Below, one piece after another: positions 54,883-63,658 of a stretch of 64,000 nucleotides of DNA (position 1 is its first letter; the number at the start of each line of letters is the position of its first letter). Made by a program: the position numbers and the translations under genes. Under the pieces are notes generated by a model. That model did no database searches. It saw only the letters and a list, made by a program, of their open reading frames with translations, and was not told where the DNA came from. This stretch comes from Phyllobacterium endophyticum. GTDB taxonomy: Bacteria; Pseudomonadota; Alphaproteobacteria; Rhizobiales; Rhizobiaceae. The stretch lies in the NCBI RefSeq assembly GCF_003010935.1, contig NZ_PGGN01000006.1, positions 62,001 to 126,000 of the forward strand. Direction: 5' to 3'.

Positions 54883-55808
54883 GTCCGTCTCCCGAACAGG
54901 CCGAGGAAGGGGACAGCAGCGAGGACGAGCATGAACCGGCCGAGATCAAGCCACGCCAAGGCTGCGTAGCCGTTTTTCTCGAGCTTGTTCCCCAGAGGGG
55001 CGTCCAACGATGAGAGCAGCGGTGACAAATCGGCCGTATCCGCGAAAATTCCCCCTCCTTCAGCAGCCACGCTTGCCGCACCCGCCCTGTCCGGCAGGGG
55101 AATTTCGGAATTGTTCTGCACCGAATACACGAAAAGGACATGTACTCTGCGCCCTGCCTTGCGCAGCACTCTCGCCGCTTCAATCGCAGCAGAATTCACG
55201 CCTCCACCGTCCGTAACCAGTACGAGATCACCTCCAATCATGGAAGCGTCGGAGAACATCGTCTGTGCCAGCTGAATGGCCCGGGCCGGGGCACTGCCCT
55301 GTTCTGCAACAACTCTCGAGAGATCCCCGGCCAATAGCGGATGCAATACTTGTCGGTCGGCGCTGAAGGGGCTACCGAGATAGGCGTCACCGGCGAAAAG
55401 AATAAGGCCGACCTGCTGACTCGCGGCGCTATTATCTATCAATTGCGTGGCGGCGATCTGTCCGTCGGTTGCAGCACCGCTGTCAATCATGGATTTCGAT
55501 GTATCCAGCGCGATAATCACACCGTCGACGTTGCGAAAGCTGTCACTGGCTTGCGTCCCGATCGCCGGGCCAGCGAGCGCTATGGCCAGGATCACGGCCA
55601 CCATCAACCACAAGGGAAATCGTCGATGACCTGTGCCTCGTACTTTGAAGGCACCACGCTTCTCCAATGCCTTTAGCAGATGCGGATCGATTGCCCGCAC
55701 CCAATCTCCTTCATTGCCGCGTTGACGCCAAATAAAGCCTAGAACCAGGAGGAATGGCGGAACGATCAGCCACCATGGTCGCAGAAAAATGAACTCGGAA
55801 AGATTCAC
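54879..55808 (-). CDS. batB: BatB-like VWA-domain membrane protein
   Basis: The 309-residue protein starts with two membrane segments (about residues 10-28 and 65-82), has a von Willebrand A domain with MIDAS-like DTSKSM (about 102-107) and a final membrane segment. It probably starts at GTG 55808, which overlaps the BatA-like stop codon (GTGA) and has GGAGGG just upstream. Previous starts in the frame (55877) would overlap the BatA gene deeply. It is translationally coupled to both neighbours. Confidence 0.85.
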   Translation of the reverse strand: MNLSEFIFLRPWWLIVPPFLLVLGFIWRQRGNEGDWVRAIDPHLLKALEKRGAFKVRGTGHRRFPLWLMVAVILAIALAGPAIGTQASDSFRNVDGVIIALDTSKSMIDSGAATDGQIAATQLIDNSAASQQVGLILFAGDAYLGSPFSADRQVLHPLLAGDLSRVVAEQGSAPARAIQLAQTMFSDASMIGGDLVLVTDGGGVNSAAIEAARVLRKAGRRVHVLFVYSVQNNSEIPLPDRAGAASVAAEGGGIFADTADLSPLLSSLDAPLGNKLEKNGYAALAWLDLGRFMLVLAAVPFLGLFGRRT

Positions 55809-56782
55809 GTTGCCCTCCGTGCTGCAAAAAAGCCCGCGAGGCATAAAGCCAGTGCGAGCCCCGCTGGATAGGGCCAAAGATTGTGCGGTGCGAGAACTGC
55901 CGGAGCAGCAATTGTGCTCGCCTCCAGCTTGTCAAGCGACGCTGCAAGCTTGTGAAGATCGTCATTGGTTTTGATCAGAAAGCTTTCGCCACCACTTGCT
56001 TTCGCAATATCCGCAAGTGTGACCGTATCTCTTTTGGGCGTGATCATCGCCGAACTGACGTTCTCCTCGGTATCTGTGCCGAGCATGATCGTATGCACCT
56101 TGATTCCGAGCTTTTTGGCGAGCTGGGCCGCAGATTCTGGACTGACATTGCCCGCCGTATTTGCACCGTCCGAGAGCAGGATCACCACTTTGGAAGCGGC
56201 TGGCGACCGCTGCAAGATTTTCAACGACAATCCCAGCCCATCGCCAATGGCGGTGGATCTGCCCACGGTTCCTATCTCGACATTCCTCAACGCCGTTTCG
56301 ACGGCAGAGAGATCAAACGTTGGAGCGGCGGCAAGAAACGGTTCATCAGCGAACATGACGAGGCCAACTCTGTCGCCGGATCGCCCACGCAGAAATTTCG
56401 CGCCGATTTCCTTGACGACCTCCATGCGCCGGGTGGAGGTTCCATCGAACGAGAAATCTTTGCGCTCCATGCTTCCCGAAAGGTCGAGTGCCAGAACGAT
56501 GTCGCGGCCTGAAATCGGCAACGCGGCGGTTGGCTGGACGATCTGTGGTCCCGCCAGGGCCAGCACGCCCAGCAGCCAAACCGTCCAGAGGACCACTGTA
56601 AAAGTGCGGATATCCCCCAGGATACCCGTTTGCGCACCGCCGAGGTCTTCAAAAACCACGGAAGAAGGAACCCTCAGGGCTCTTGTCTGTTCGCGTCGTG
56701 CCTTTAACAGCCACGCTGCCACTAGCGGCAATGGAATTGCCACGAACGCCCAAGGCGATGCAAAGGAAAAGTACTCCGTCAT
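55805..56782 (-). CDS. batA: BatA-like VWA-domain membrane protein
   Basis: The 325-residue protein has membrane segments at both ends (about 10-28, 60-78, and the last 20 residues) and a VWA domain with canonical MIDAS DLSGSM (residues 100-105), plus the DGANTAGNVSPESAAQLA motif of metal coordination. It matches BatA in aerotolerance operons. It overlaps its neighbours by four bases each (ATGA and GTGA type). Confidence 0.88.
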   Translation of the reverse strand: MTEYFSFASPWAFVAIPLPLVAAWLLKARREQTRALRVPSSVVFEDLGGAQTGILGDIRTFTVVLWTVWLLGVLALAGPQIVQPTAALPISGRDIVLALDLSGSMERKDFSFDGTSTRRMEVVKEIGAKFLRGRSGDRVGLVMFADEPFLAAAPTFDLSAVETALRNVEIGTVGRSTAIGDGLGLSLKILQRSPAASKVVILLSDGANTAGNVSPESAAQLAKKLGIKVHTIMLGTDTEENVSSAMITPKRDTVTLADIAKASGGESFLIKTNDDLHKLAASLDKLEASTIAAPAVLAPHNLWPYPAGLALALCLAGFFAARRAT

Positions 56783-57243
56783 GGCATCCTGCCTTGCAAC
56801 AGTTCGCAGAGCCTGGGTCCAAGAGCGGCAGTTTCAAAGGCCGGTTGTCTCGAATAGAGGCCTTCATGCAAGGCACGACCTGCACCCTTCCGGAAAAATT
56901 CGGTCTGGAAGAGACCATCGAGTTCCTCCAGCCAATCTTCTCCCTGTTTGCGCGCAGCAATATCGCCTGCAACGACATCGACGTACCGCCGGATCACCGA
57001 GGCCTGGGCCGTCAGGCGTTCATCTTCAGGCAAGATGAATGTGTCCTCAAGTGCGCGTATGAAAGTTTGCTCCACAGGCTCCGCTCTTTTTTTGTTGCGA
57101 TAAGCCAGCACGAGCTGGATGAGTAACGCCGCTACCATACCGGCCAACAATGCTGCAGATATCTGCTCCCCCAGCGAAGATGCCGGGACCACAGGCAGGC
57201 GAATTGCCTGCAGTGCATTAAGCGGATCAACCGTGTCGACCAT
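56779..57243 (-). CDS. DUF4381-like small membrane protein of the Bat operon
   Basis: The 154-residue protein has one membrane segment near residues 25-47 (ISAALLAGMVAALLIQLVLAY) and a cytoplasmic helical domain. It matches the DUF4381-type protein usually found between DUF58 and the VWA genes. The ATG at 57243 fits (frame open to 57282) and overlaps the DUF58 gene end. No catalytic motif is seen. Confidence 0.75.
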   Translation of the reverse strand: MVDTVDPLNALQAIRLPVVPASSLGEQISAALLAGMVAALLIQLVLAYRNKKRAEPVEQTFIRALEDTFILPEDERLTAQASVIRRYVDVVAGDIAARKQGEDWLEELDGLFQTEFFRKGAGRALHEGLYSRQPAFETAALGPRLCELLQGRMP

Positions 57244-58129
57244 GGAGCTCGTCCAAAGCGTTGATTTGTTCTTCCGGATCACTCTCGCTGTAAAACTCTA
57301 CGATTCGAGCGCCCAATCTTTCGATCTGTTGGAGCATCTCCTCGCGCCTTTTCCGACCTGGGTTTTTGTTGGATACAAACCGCACGCCCCTCACCCCATT
57401 GCGGGTCTCGAAAGGAAATATTCCGGCTGGCGCACTCCGTTCGAATGCGTCGCTGATGCAAGCGATCTTCAAGTCGCAGCGGTGTAAAACCAGCCGAACG
57501 GCGTCTTCGAACTGATCTCCCCTGTCGTCGAGATTGCTTGCAAGTACTATGGTTCCGCCTCTGGGCAATGCTTTGGCGGCAATTCGCAATACCGTGTCCA
57601 ATGACAGGACCGGTTCTGCCGATTGCAGATCGAGCGAAAAAGCGTGTGCCTTCAGCAAGGCGGAAATCACCGCAAGCATGCCTCGATCCGATGGGCGCGC
57701 TCGTATCAATAGAGGTTCAGTCCCGCCGATGGCGAGCAAACCGACCCGCCCACCAGCGTCAGTGGCGCGCCAGCCCGAAAGCGCGAGAATCTCTGCAGCA
57801 GCGACGGACATGAAAGCACGCCTTGTGCCGAACTGCATGGCAGGTCTAAAATCGGCAAGCAGCAGCGTTGTGTGTTCTCTTTCTTCTCGAAAGGTCTTTA
57901 CATGCGGCACACCGGTGCGAGCGGTAGAGTTACGGTCGATGGTACGAATGTCGTCGCCATAGGTCCACACCCTGATGTCGTCGATTTCGCTGCCCCTACC
58001 CCTTCGTTTCGCCGCGATGGGACCAGGCATGGATTGTGTTCTGATATTCCGATTTTGTCTGGCGTTCGTCGCGACGTGCTTCAACAGGATCAGCGCGGTC
58101 GTATCAATAGAGGTGCCCTTGTCATTCAT
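57227..58129 (-). CDS. DUF58 family protein
   Basis: The 300-residue protein has the DUF58 motif RGRGSEIDDIRVWTYGDDIRTIDRNSTARTG, followed by VKTFREEREHTTLLLADFRPAMQFG, which is typical of the family in MoxR-linked operons. There is no membrane segment. DUF58 proteins are thought to work with MoxR ATPases and VWA proteins as chaperone-like units. It follows the MoxR gene by 13 bases. Confidence 0.88.
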   Translation of the reverse strand: MNDKGTSIDTTALILLKHVATNARQNRNIRTQSMPGPIAAKRRGRGSEIDDIRVWTYGDDIRTIDRNSTARTGVPHVKTFREEREHTTLLLADFRPAMQFGTRRAFMSVAAAEILALSGWRATDAGGRVGLLAIGGTEPLLIRARPSDRGMLAVISALLKAHAFSLDLQSAEPVLSLDTVLRIAAKALPRGGTIVLASNLDDRGDQFEDAVRLVLHRCDLKIACISDAFERSAPAGIFPFETRNGVRGVRFVSNKNPGRKRREEMLQQIERLGARIVEFYSESDPEEQINALDELHGRHG

Positions 58130-58142
58130 AAGTCATGCCGAT

Positions 58143-59138
58143 CTACAAGGGTGTGATACGGTCGAGAATCGCAGCGATTACGCCGCGCGGCGTATCGCCT
58201 TCCGCTATTGCTTTCCAGGTCAGGCCAAGGCGGTGCGCCAGAATATCCCCGGCCAAGACCTCGACATCCTCCGGCGTGCCGTAATCACGCCCGTTGAGAA
58301 ATGCCCGCGCCTTGACGCTAGCTGCCAGTGAAAGGGAACCACGCGGAGAGACGGAATATTCGATCTTGGCTCTCGTATCGGCACCGGCACTTTCATCCCG
58401 CGTCGCCATTACCAGCCGTACAATGTAGTCCTTCAATGCTGGCGCCAGATGAACCGCGTTGACCTGCAGCCTCGCCTGCTGAATTTCGACGATACTGATC
58501 TTGTCGGTGGCAAGGGGGAGGTTACCGCCTCGCTCCTGTTCGACAAGGTCGAGAATCTCACGCTCGGCAGTGGCATCTGGAAAATCGACGGCCACGTGAA
58601 AAAGAAACCGGTCTAGCTGCGCTTCGGGCAGCGGAAAAGTACCTTCATGTTCAATTGGGTTCTGCGTGGCGACGACCATGAAGGGATCCGGCAAAGGATA
58701 AGTTTTTCCCGCTGCCGTTACCTGTTGCTCGGCCATGGCCTCCAGAAGTGCCGATTGTACCTTAGGCGGGGCGCGATTGATCTCGTCCACCAGAATCAGT
58801 GAATGGAATACCGGACCTGCAACGAATTCGAATGTGCTGTGATCCGGCCTCCATACGGGCGTGCCGGTCAAATCCGCCGGCATCAGATCCGGCGTACACT
58901 GAATTCTAGCAAAGGTCGTATCGACGTGATTTGAAAGTTGCTTGACGGCTCTGGTCTTGGCAAGCCCAGGTGCACCTTCGATCAACACATGGCCGCCGAC
59001 GAGCAGCGCCATGAGCAATCTGTCGACAAGGGCAATTCTGCCTATCAATCCGGCTTCGAAGTTTTGGATAAGGTGATTGAACCTCGGGCCGAGATTTATC
59101 TCGGCGCCGATAGAAGAATCCTGTTTTACGCCGTCCAT
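58143..59138 (-). CDS. MoxR-family AAA+ ATPase
   Basis: The 331-residue ATPase has Walker A EGAPGLAKT, Walker B LILVDEINRAPPKVQSALLEAMAEQQV, sensor VVATQNPIEHEGTFPLPEAQLDRFLF and the C-terminal lid typical of MoxR. It heads the seven-gene Bat operon and should act as its chaperone ATPase. The start at 59138 gives the normal family N-terminus. Confidence 0.93.
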   Translation of the reverse strand: MDGVKQDSSIGAEINLGPRFNHLIQNFEAGLIGRIALVDRLLMALLVGGHVLIEGAPGLAKTRAVKQLSNHVDTTFARIQCTPDLMPADLTGTPVWRPDHSTFEFVAGPVFHSLILVDEINRAPPKVQSALLEAMAEQQVTAAGKTYPLPDPFMVVATQNPIEHEGTFPLPEAQLDRFLFHVAVDFPDATAEREILDLVEQERGGNLPLATDKISIVEIQQARLQVNAVHLAPALKDYIVRLVMATRDESAGADTRAKIEYSVSPRGSLSLAASVKARAFLNGRDYGTPEDVEVLAGDILAHRLGLTWKAIAEGDTPRGVIAAILDRITPL

Positions 59139-59553
59139 AAAAACGTTCCCGTCTTATGGTGCCCGTTGGGGACGATAGCCAAATAATAGAAACTTTCAAG
59201 GAGAGATGCTCGACGACACGTATATAGATGAGGCGACAGCAGCTGAGAAAACGTGTCGTCCGGTCAACTGCAGAGTTTCAATGCTGGTCATTCGGACGTT
59301 TCCTTTGATCATTGGCGATTTGAGTATAAGCGAAACGAGCGGTGTCGACCTCGACTGCAGTCCTCGCAACGGGTCGCACCAGCGATGTGTCGCGAGGCCG
59401 GTAGGATAAAAAGTTTGCGGCGGATCCTGATGAAGATGTCTGCGAACATCAAAATTGGAAGGCGCCATACTGATATTTACGTCTCGAGACGAACGTACGT
59501 TCTGCATAAAATAACTGGCTGGCGAAAAACTTCGGCTGCTGATATTTTGTCTA
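59139..59553. other. 415-base spacer without a convincing gene
   Basis: This divergent region between MoxR and the methyltransferase gene has no coding frame that I can support. The long minus-strand frame through it (59196-59624) runs antisense into the next gene and has weak composition. It likely holds promoters for both neighbours. I saw no repeat or RNA structure. Confidence 0.6.
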
Positions 59554-60390
59554 ATGCGCTCTCTTCTTCGTAGGCTCCTCGGGTCATCTAAAGACGAATT
59601 GAAGCTTTCCAACAGAGTGGACAAGCTTGAAGCTCAGTTACTTTTATTGGAACAACATCACGTCAGGGGGTTTTGGTTCACCCAGGATCGCATCGACGAC
59701 CGTTCCCTATCGACGCGGCGATATGCGTGTCTCATTTGCGGACATGAGGACGAGAGAAGCGGTTTCGAGATACTGCGATCTGAATGCATTTTTAACGGTG
59801 GAAAGCTGGAACGATACAAATGCCCTAAGTGCGATTGCATTTTCGGAACCCAGAAATTCCTGGACCTAGATGACCGAATGGTCGATCTCGAATATGAGCT
59901 GCTTTATTCCCGCTATAGGGAAAATGAAACTGGGCATCTGGAGGATCGATCCTTTCGCTCTCTTCGTCCAACCTCCGGTGCGGTTTACATCAATTGGGGT
60001 GCTGGGGCTTGGAATGATACGACTCAAAAGCTTCGCGCCGAGGGCTTTGATGTCTGGAGTTACGAGCCAAGTGCTCCGACCACAGCGCCGTTCGTAATAA
60101 AGAGTACAGATGAAATATCTGTGGGGCTCGCCGGAATCTTCTCAAACAATGTCATTGAGCATTTCCGTAATCCAGTTGAACAGTTCCGGAAATTCCATTC
60201 GCTTCTTGTCGAAGGCGGAAAGATGGCGCATTCCTCGCCATGCTACGAATACGCGTACCCGTTCACTCGATTTCACACGGTGTTTTTGCTGGGACGTTCT
60301 CCTGAAGTTCTAGCTGCCCTTTCCGGTTTTCGCATTGTAGATCGTATCAAGGACGGTGAATACATAAACGTTGTTTTCGAAAAGGTCTGA
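59554..60390 (+). CDS. SAM-dependent methyltransferase with N-terminal zinc ribbon
   Basis: The 278-residue protein has a likely zinc ribbon from two Cys pairs (CLICGHED and CPKCDCIF, about residues 59-95), then a methyltransferase-like domain with a weak glycine motif (YINWGAGAWND), the FSNNVIEHFRNPVEQFRKFHSLLVEGG block and a C-terminal ending. The N-terminus is short and basic with a coiled region. This pattern is seen in methyltransferases of surface polysaccharide clusters. The start has no strong ribosome site, so its position is less certain. Codon use is looser than in core genes. Confidence 0.8.
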   Translation: MRSLLRRLLGSSKDELKLSNRVDKLEAQLLLLEQHHVRGFWFTQDRIDDRSLSTRRYACLICGHEDERSGFEILRSECIFNGGKLERYKCPKCDCIFGTQKFLDLDDRMVDLEYELLYSRYRENETGHLEDRSFRSLRPTSGAVYINWGAGAWNDTTQKLRAEGFDVWSYEPSAPTTAPFVIKSTDEISVGLAGIFSNNVIEHFRNPVEQFRKFHSLLVEGGKMAHSSPCYEYAYPFTRFHTVFLLGRSPEVLAALSGFRIVDRIKDGEYINVVFEKV

Positions 60391-60604
60391 CGAAGCCCCC
60401 ATCTCCAGACCCGTAAGACTGGTGGACGCGTCTCGGCACCTCCAAAAACACCAAAGGTTGTCTCCAAAGCTAGCTTCCCCACGTGATAACGATACGCAGC
60501 AGGGAACAAGGTCTGGCCGCCAACGCGTTGAGCACTCCTCAGCCTCTAGAGCGCACCCTTAAGAATGATAAAAAGCACGGCTTCGCTGATTGCGACTGGC
60601 CAAT

Positions 60605-60913
60605 TCATTGAATCAACAGAGCGAGCCCTACAGCGCAAATTGCTGATAACTTCAAATACAGCATCGAGCTTTTCAGGATCTCTTTGGCAGTTTGGCGGGT
60701 GAATGGAACGATCGCTTCAACAATACTGAATATGACAACCGCCACTACTACCAAAGCTGCTAGAATGGTTATTGCTACAATCGAGACTGATATCCCGAAT
60801 CTGCCGTGTAAGGCATCAACGCAGATTTGTGCCGTTCCCCCGTGTGGCGAGACACGGCTTGCGTCGTTGTTTGTCTGAGTATGGATATCCGCAGTTCCAA
60901 ATATGCTGGCCAT
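60605..60913 (-). CDS. Hypothetical two-segment membrane protein
   Basis: The 102-residue protein has two hydrophobic segments (about residues 38-65 and 84-102) after a polar N-terminus. No family is recognised. The frame is open upstream to 61021, but this part looks non-coding. It is alone in a spacer-rich region (60391-60604 holds nothing identifiable). Confidence 0.4.
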   Translation of the reverse strand: MASIFGTADIHTQTNNDASRVSPHGGTAQICVDALHGRFGISVSIVAITILAALVVVAVVIFSIVEAIVPFTRQTAKEILKSSMLYLKLSAICAVGLALLIQ

Positions 60914-61011
60914 TGCTTTGGCTTCTCTTTGTTGTTCCGAATCATGACAGCTCAAGGCATTGTGAAAGGCTCTCAGGAATTGAGCAATACAACGTCCATC
61001 GTTATTTCTGA

Positions 61012-61347
61012 CTATGACCAACGACCTGGAATTAAGGACTTGTTTCCAGGTACAAACGGTGAGCCGTGCCCTAACGGAGTGACACCTCTAGCTATCATTG
61101 CCGCGTTCTGATCTGCAACCTGAAGTGTTGACCTCGGTTGTATTTCACCCACCGTGGTGATAGCGCTAAATTGGGCTGCACGGGTGGGCGAATTGCGGAT
61201 ATCACATCGTTTATTAGGGCCGGCAGCCGTCACATCCATTCGCGTTGTGTTCCCGCATATCTCAAGATCTGCAGGCACATCTGTTTCACTGGTACTTGAA
61301 AGTTCCAAGTTCACCGAAACTGCGCAGGGCCTATTCAATCCTACCAT
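61012..61347 (-). CDS. Doubtful hypothetical protein
   Basis: A 111-residue frame with even codon use but no signal peptide, membrane segment, recognisable domain or clear ribosome site. It overlaps the open start of the gene to its left. It could be a fragment of a decayed gene. Kept with low confidence because no other frame in this stretch is better. Confidence 0.25.
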   Translation of the reverse strand: MVGLNRPCAVSVNLELSSTSETDVPADLEICGNTTRMDVTAAGPNKRCDIRNSPTRAAQFSAITTVGEIQPRSTLQVADQNAAMIARGVTPLGHGSPFVPGNKSLIPGRWS

Positions 61348-61406
61348 GCTCGGAAGTCAGATCATACCGCGGCGAGCTTGACTGCGCGACAACAGGAACC
61401 CTCTAG

Positions 61407-62171
61407 ATGAGAATAGCGATCATAGCGTCTCCACGATGCGGAAATAATTGGATTAGACGAGTCATAAGCGAACTATCCGGTTATCCACATTTTGCTGCGC
61501 ACTCCATCAATGATTTCCCAAACGAGCTTCCTGATAACTGCATCCTGAACATTCATGCGCCTTGCGACGATCAAACGCGCGAATATTTCCATCGATTGTC
61601 ATGCAAGCTGGTGATTTTGGGTCGCCACCCGTTGGACGTGTTTGTGTCAGTCCTCCAGTTCGCCAGGAGAGAACCGTCGGTTCACAAGTGGCTGGACGGA
61701 CGTTGCTTTATTCCACGTGATGCCCGCGATTTGTATCCTGACAGCCCCGCCTTTGTGGAATGGATGTGCAGCGAAGGCGCCCGCAATCTTCTCTCGGTCA
61801 CGCTGTCCTGGTGGAAGGAAGAAGGGAATTCGGCTCGCCTCAAGTATGAGGACGTTGTAGATGCGCCCGGGAAGGGATTTGCCGAATTGTTTCGTACGTT
61901 AGGTGCTCCCTTGGCTGGGCCAATTCAGTCCGCCCTGGACAATTATTCAGTCGCTTATTTTGCACCTTTCAACAATCACGGCTGGCTTGGTCAGAAAGAT
62001 AACTATGCCAAGTTCATAACTCCTGCGAATTTGGTCAAAGTACAAGCAGCTCACGTCGAGTACTTTTCCATTTTGGACTACGATATCAAGTCCGATCCCA
62101 GTCTCGATCATGAGGTCGCAAGGACGGCATACCTCCAGATGCTTCCCAAGGATTTGGCCCTGACGAACTAA
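61407..62171 (+). CDS. Sulfotransferase-like protein
   Basis: The 254-residue protein has the PAPS 5'-phosphosulphate loop SPRCGNNWIRRVI (Ser8 onward) and the 3'-phosphate-binding segment LVILGRHPLDVFVSVLQFARR near residues 71-92, both hallmarks of the sulfotransferase P-loop family. AGGAA precedes the ATG at suitable spacing. It probably sulphates a surface glycan or lipid; the acceptor is unknown. It lies near the membrane glycosyltransferase and two methyltransferase genes. Confidence 0.85.
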   Translation: MRIAIIASPRCGNNWIRRVISELSGYPHFAAHSINDFPNELPDNCILNIHAPCDDQTREYFHRLSCKLVILGRHPLDVFVSVLQFARREPSVHKWLDGRCFIPRDARDLYPDSPAFVEWMCSEGARNLLSVTLSWWKEEGNSARLKYEDVVDAPGKGFAELFRTLGAPLAGPIQSALDNYSVAYFAPFNNHGWLGQKDNYAKFITPANLVKVQAAHVEYFSILDYDIKSDPSLDHEVARTAYLQMLPKDLALTN

Positions 62172-62299
62172 GCAACGGCTTAGTTACCGCCGTGCCTGCT
62201 TATTACCAACGCGAGGACCTCTCCACGTCTGGCTCATCAACGTATATGCCAATTCCTTGGCTGCTGGCCCGCGTTTACCCGAAGCCGCAAGCGGTACGA

Positions 62300-63313
62300 T
62301 CACTGTCTTGCGATAGATCTTTTAGTGGGACCGCGCACCGGCGCAGGATCGCCAACGGCTTCGTCGTCGAATGTGGTTTGCCCTATAACGAATTGCGGGG
62401 TGTTGTTCAGCCTCAGGTAGATTCGGCCGATATATTCTCCGATAACGCCCATGCAGAATGTCTGGACGCCGCCGATGAACAGGACCGTAGCAATGACGGA
62501 GGTCCAGCCCGGTTGCACATTGGGATTCAGCAACCACTCGATTATAACATATAGGAAGAACACAAAACTTGCGGCAGCGAGGCAGAAGCCGGCGATGGTG
62601 GCCAGGCGAAGCGGATAAATGGATGAGCCAGTGGCCATTTTCAGCCAGAGTGATAGCGACTTCCTGAGATTGTAATTGCCCTCGCCGGAAAAGCGTTCCT
62701 GATGATCGATATCGATTGCGGTAACAGAGTTCGTGGCTCCGACAATAAGCCCGTCAATGTAGGTATAGGGGCCATCGTACCGTAATATGGTCGTGGCAAT
62801 TTCCCTCTTCATCGCCTTGAACGATGAGAGGTAAAGGTTCGCAGGCTTCTTCAACATCAGCGTGGCGACCCAATTGTTGAACCGGCTGCCCCATCGCTTC
62901 CATGCTACGTGTTTCCGTTCGCGATACCTTGTGTAACAGACATCAAAGCCATCCTCGATTTGCTGCGCCAGTCGCAGGATCGCGGCGGGAGGATGCTGCA
63001 AATCATCATCCATGATTATAATGATTTTGCCGCGGGCAATGCTTAATCCGGCCATCGTCGCATTATGCTGACCAACGTTTTTCCGCAAGGATATTCCCCG
63101 GACAAACGAGTGCTGCTGAGACAACTCTTTGATCACTTTCCAGCTTTGATCCGGGCTGCAGTCATTGGCCAGTACCACTTCGAATCTGTTGTGGTATGAG
63201 CTGTTATCGAGAACTTGCCTGAGTTGCGCTATCAACTCGGGCAGAACGGCCATGCTCCGGTAAACCGGAATGACGATTGACAGATCGATCTGGTCTCGTT
63301 GTGTTCTTGGCAT
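62300..63313 (-). CDS. Family 2 glycosyltransferase, membrane bound (GtrB/DPM-like)
   Basis: The 337-residue protein has an N-terminal GT-A domain with SIVIPVYRSM, the metal-binding DDD in IIIMDDDLQHPP and the YIDGLIVG acceptor segment. Two C-terminal membrane segments follow (IYPLRLATIAGFCLAAASFVFFLYVII and VIATVLFIGGVQTFCMGVIGEYIGR). This is the topology of undecaprenyl-phosphate sugar transferases such as GtrB or ArnC. The start at 63313 is chosen over 63439. It suggests lipid-linked sugar donor synthesis for surface glycan modification. Convergent with the sulfotransferase gene. Confidence 0.9.
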   Translation of the reverse strand: MPRTQRDQIDLSIVIPVYRSMAVLPELIAQLRQVLDNSSYHNRFEVVLANDCSPDQSWKVIKELSQQHSFVRGISLRKNVGQHNATMAGLSIARGKIIIIMDDDLQHPPAAILRLAQQIEDGFDVCYTRYRERKHVAWKRWGSRFNNWVATLMLKKPANLYLSSFKAMKREIATTILRYDGPYTYIDGLIVGATNSVTAIDIDHQERFSGEGNYNLRKSLSLWLKMATGSSIYPLRLATIAGFCLAAASFVFFLYVIIEWLLNPNVQPGWTSVIATVLFIGGVQTFCMGVIGEYIGRIYLRLNNTPQFVIGQTTFDDEAVGDPAPVRGPTKRSIARQ

Positions 63314-63658
63314 GTCAGAACTCGATATTCGAAGGCGATTGGTGCCGGAATGGTCGTAATGTCTTGTCAACGGTGATGGACATTTTCCTCCGCCAAGACG
63401 TATGGGTACAGTAAAAGCACTAATGAATGATTCTCGCAAATTGCTGCTGGAGTCACGTCGCGATCGGCTGCTCTATATTTCGCCAAAGAGTTTTGCTCGC
63501 ATATCCATCTTCTCCGACGGTGTAAACATCCATAGCATTTCGGCAGCTCCAAGTACCATTCTTTCGATAAGTGGACGCATAGGCCCGCGGAGCGTGAAGC
63601 GTTGCAGTGTGAAAGCCCCGGTGATACCTAGAGCCCAATTATCCCTCTTGGAAAGAGC
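63314..63658. other. 345-base divergent spacer
   Basis: Between the glycosyltransferase gene and the methyltransferase gene I see no gene that I can support; frames here are short and lack signals. It likely contains the two divergent promoters. No repeat or structured RNA was recognised. Confidence 0.55.

Noticed and set aside
59196..59624. Minus frame of 142 codons upstream of the MoxR gene
   Set aside because: It runs into the start of the opposite methyltransferase gene, and has no family or convincing signals.
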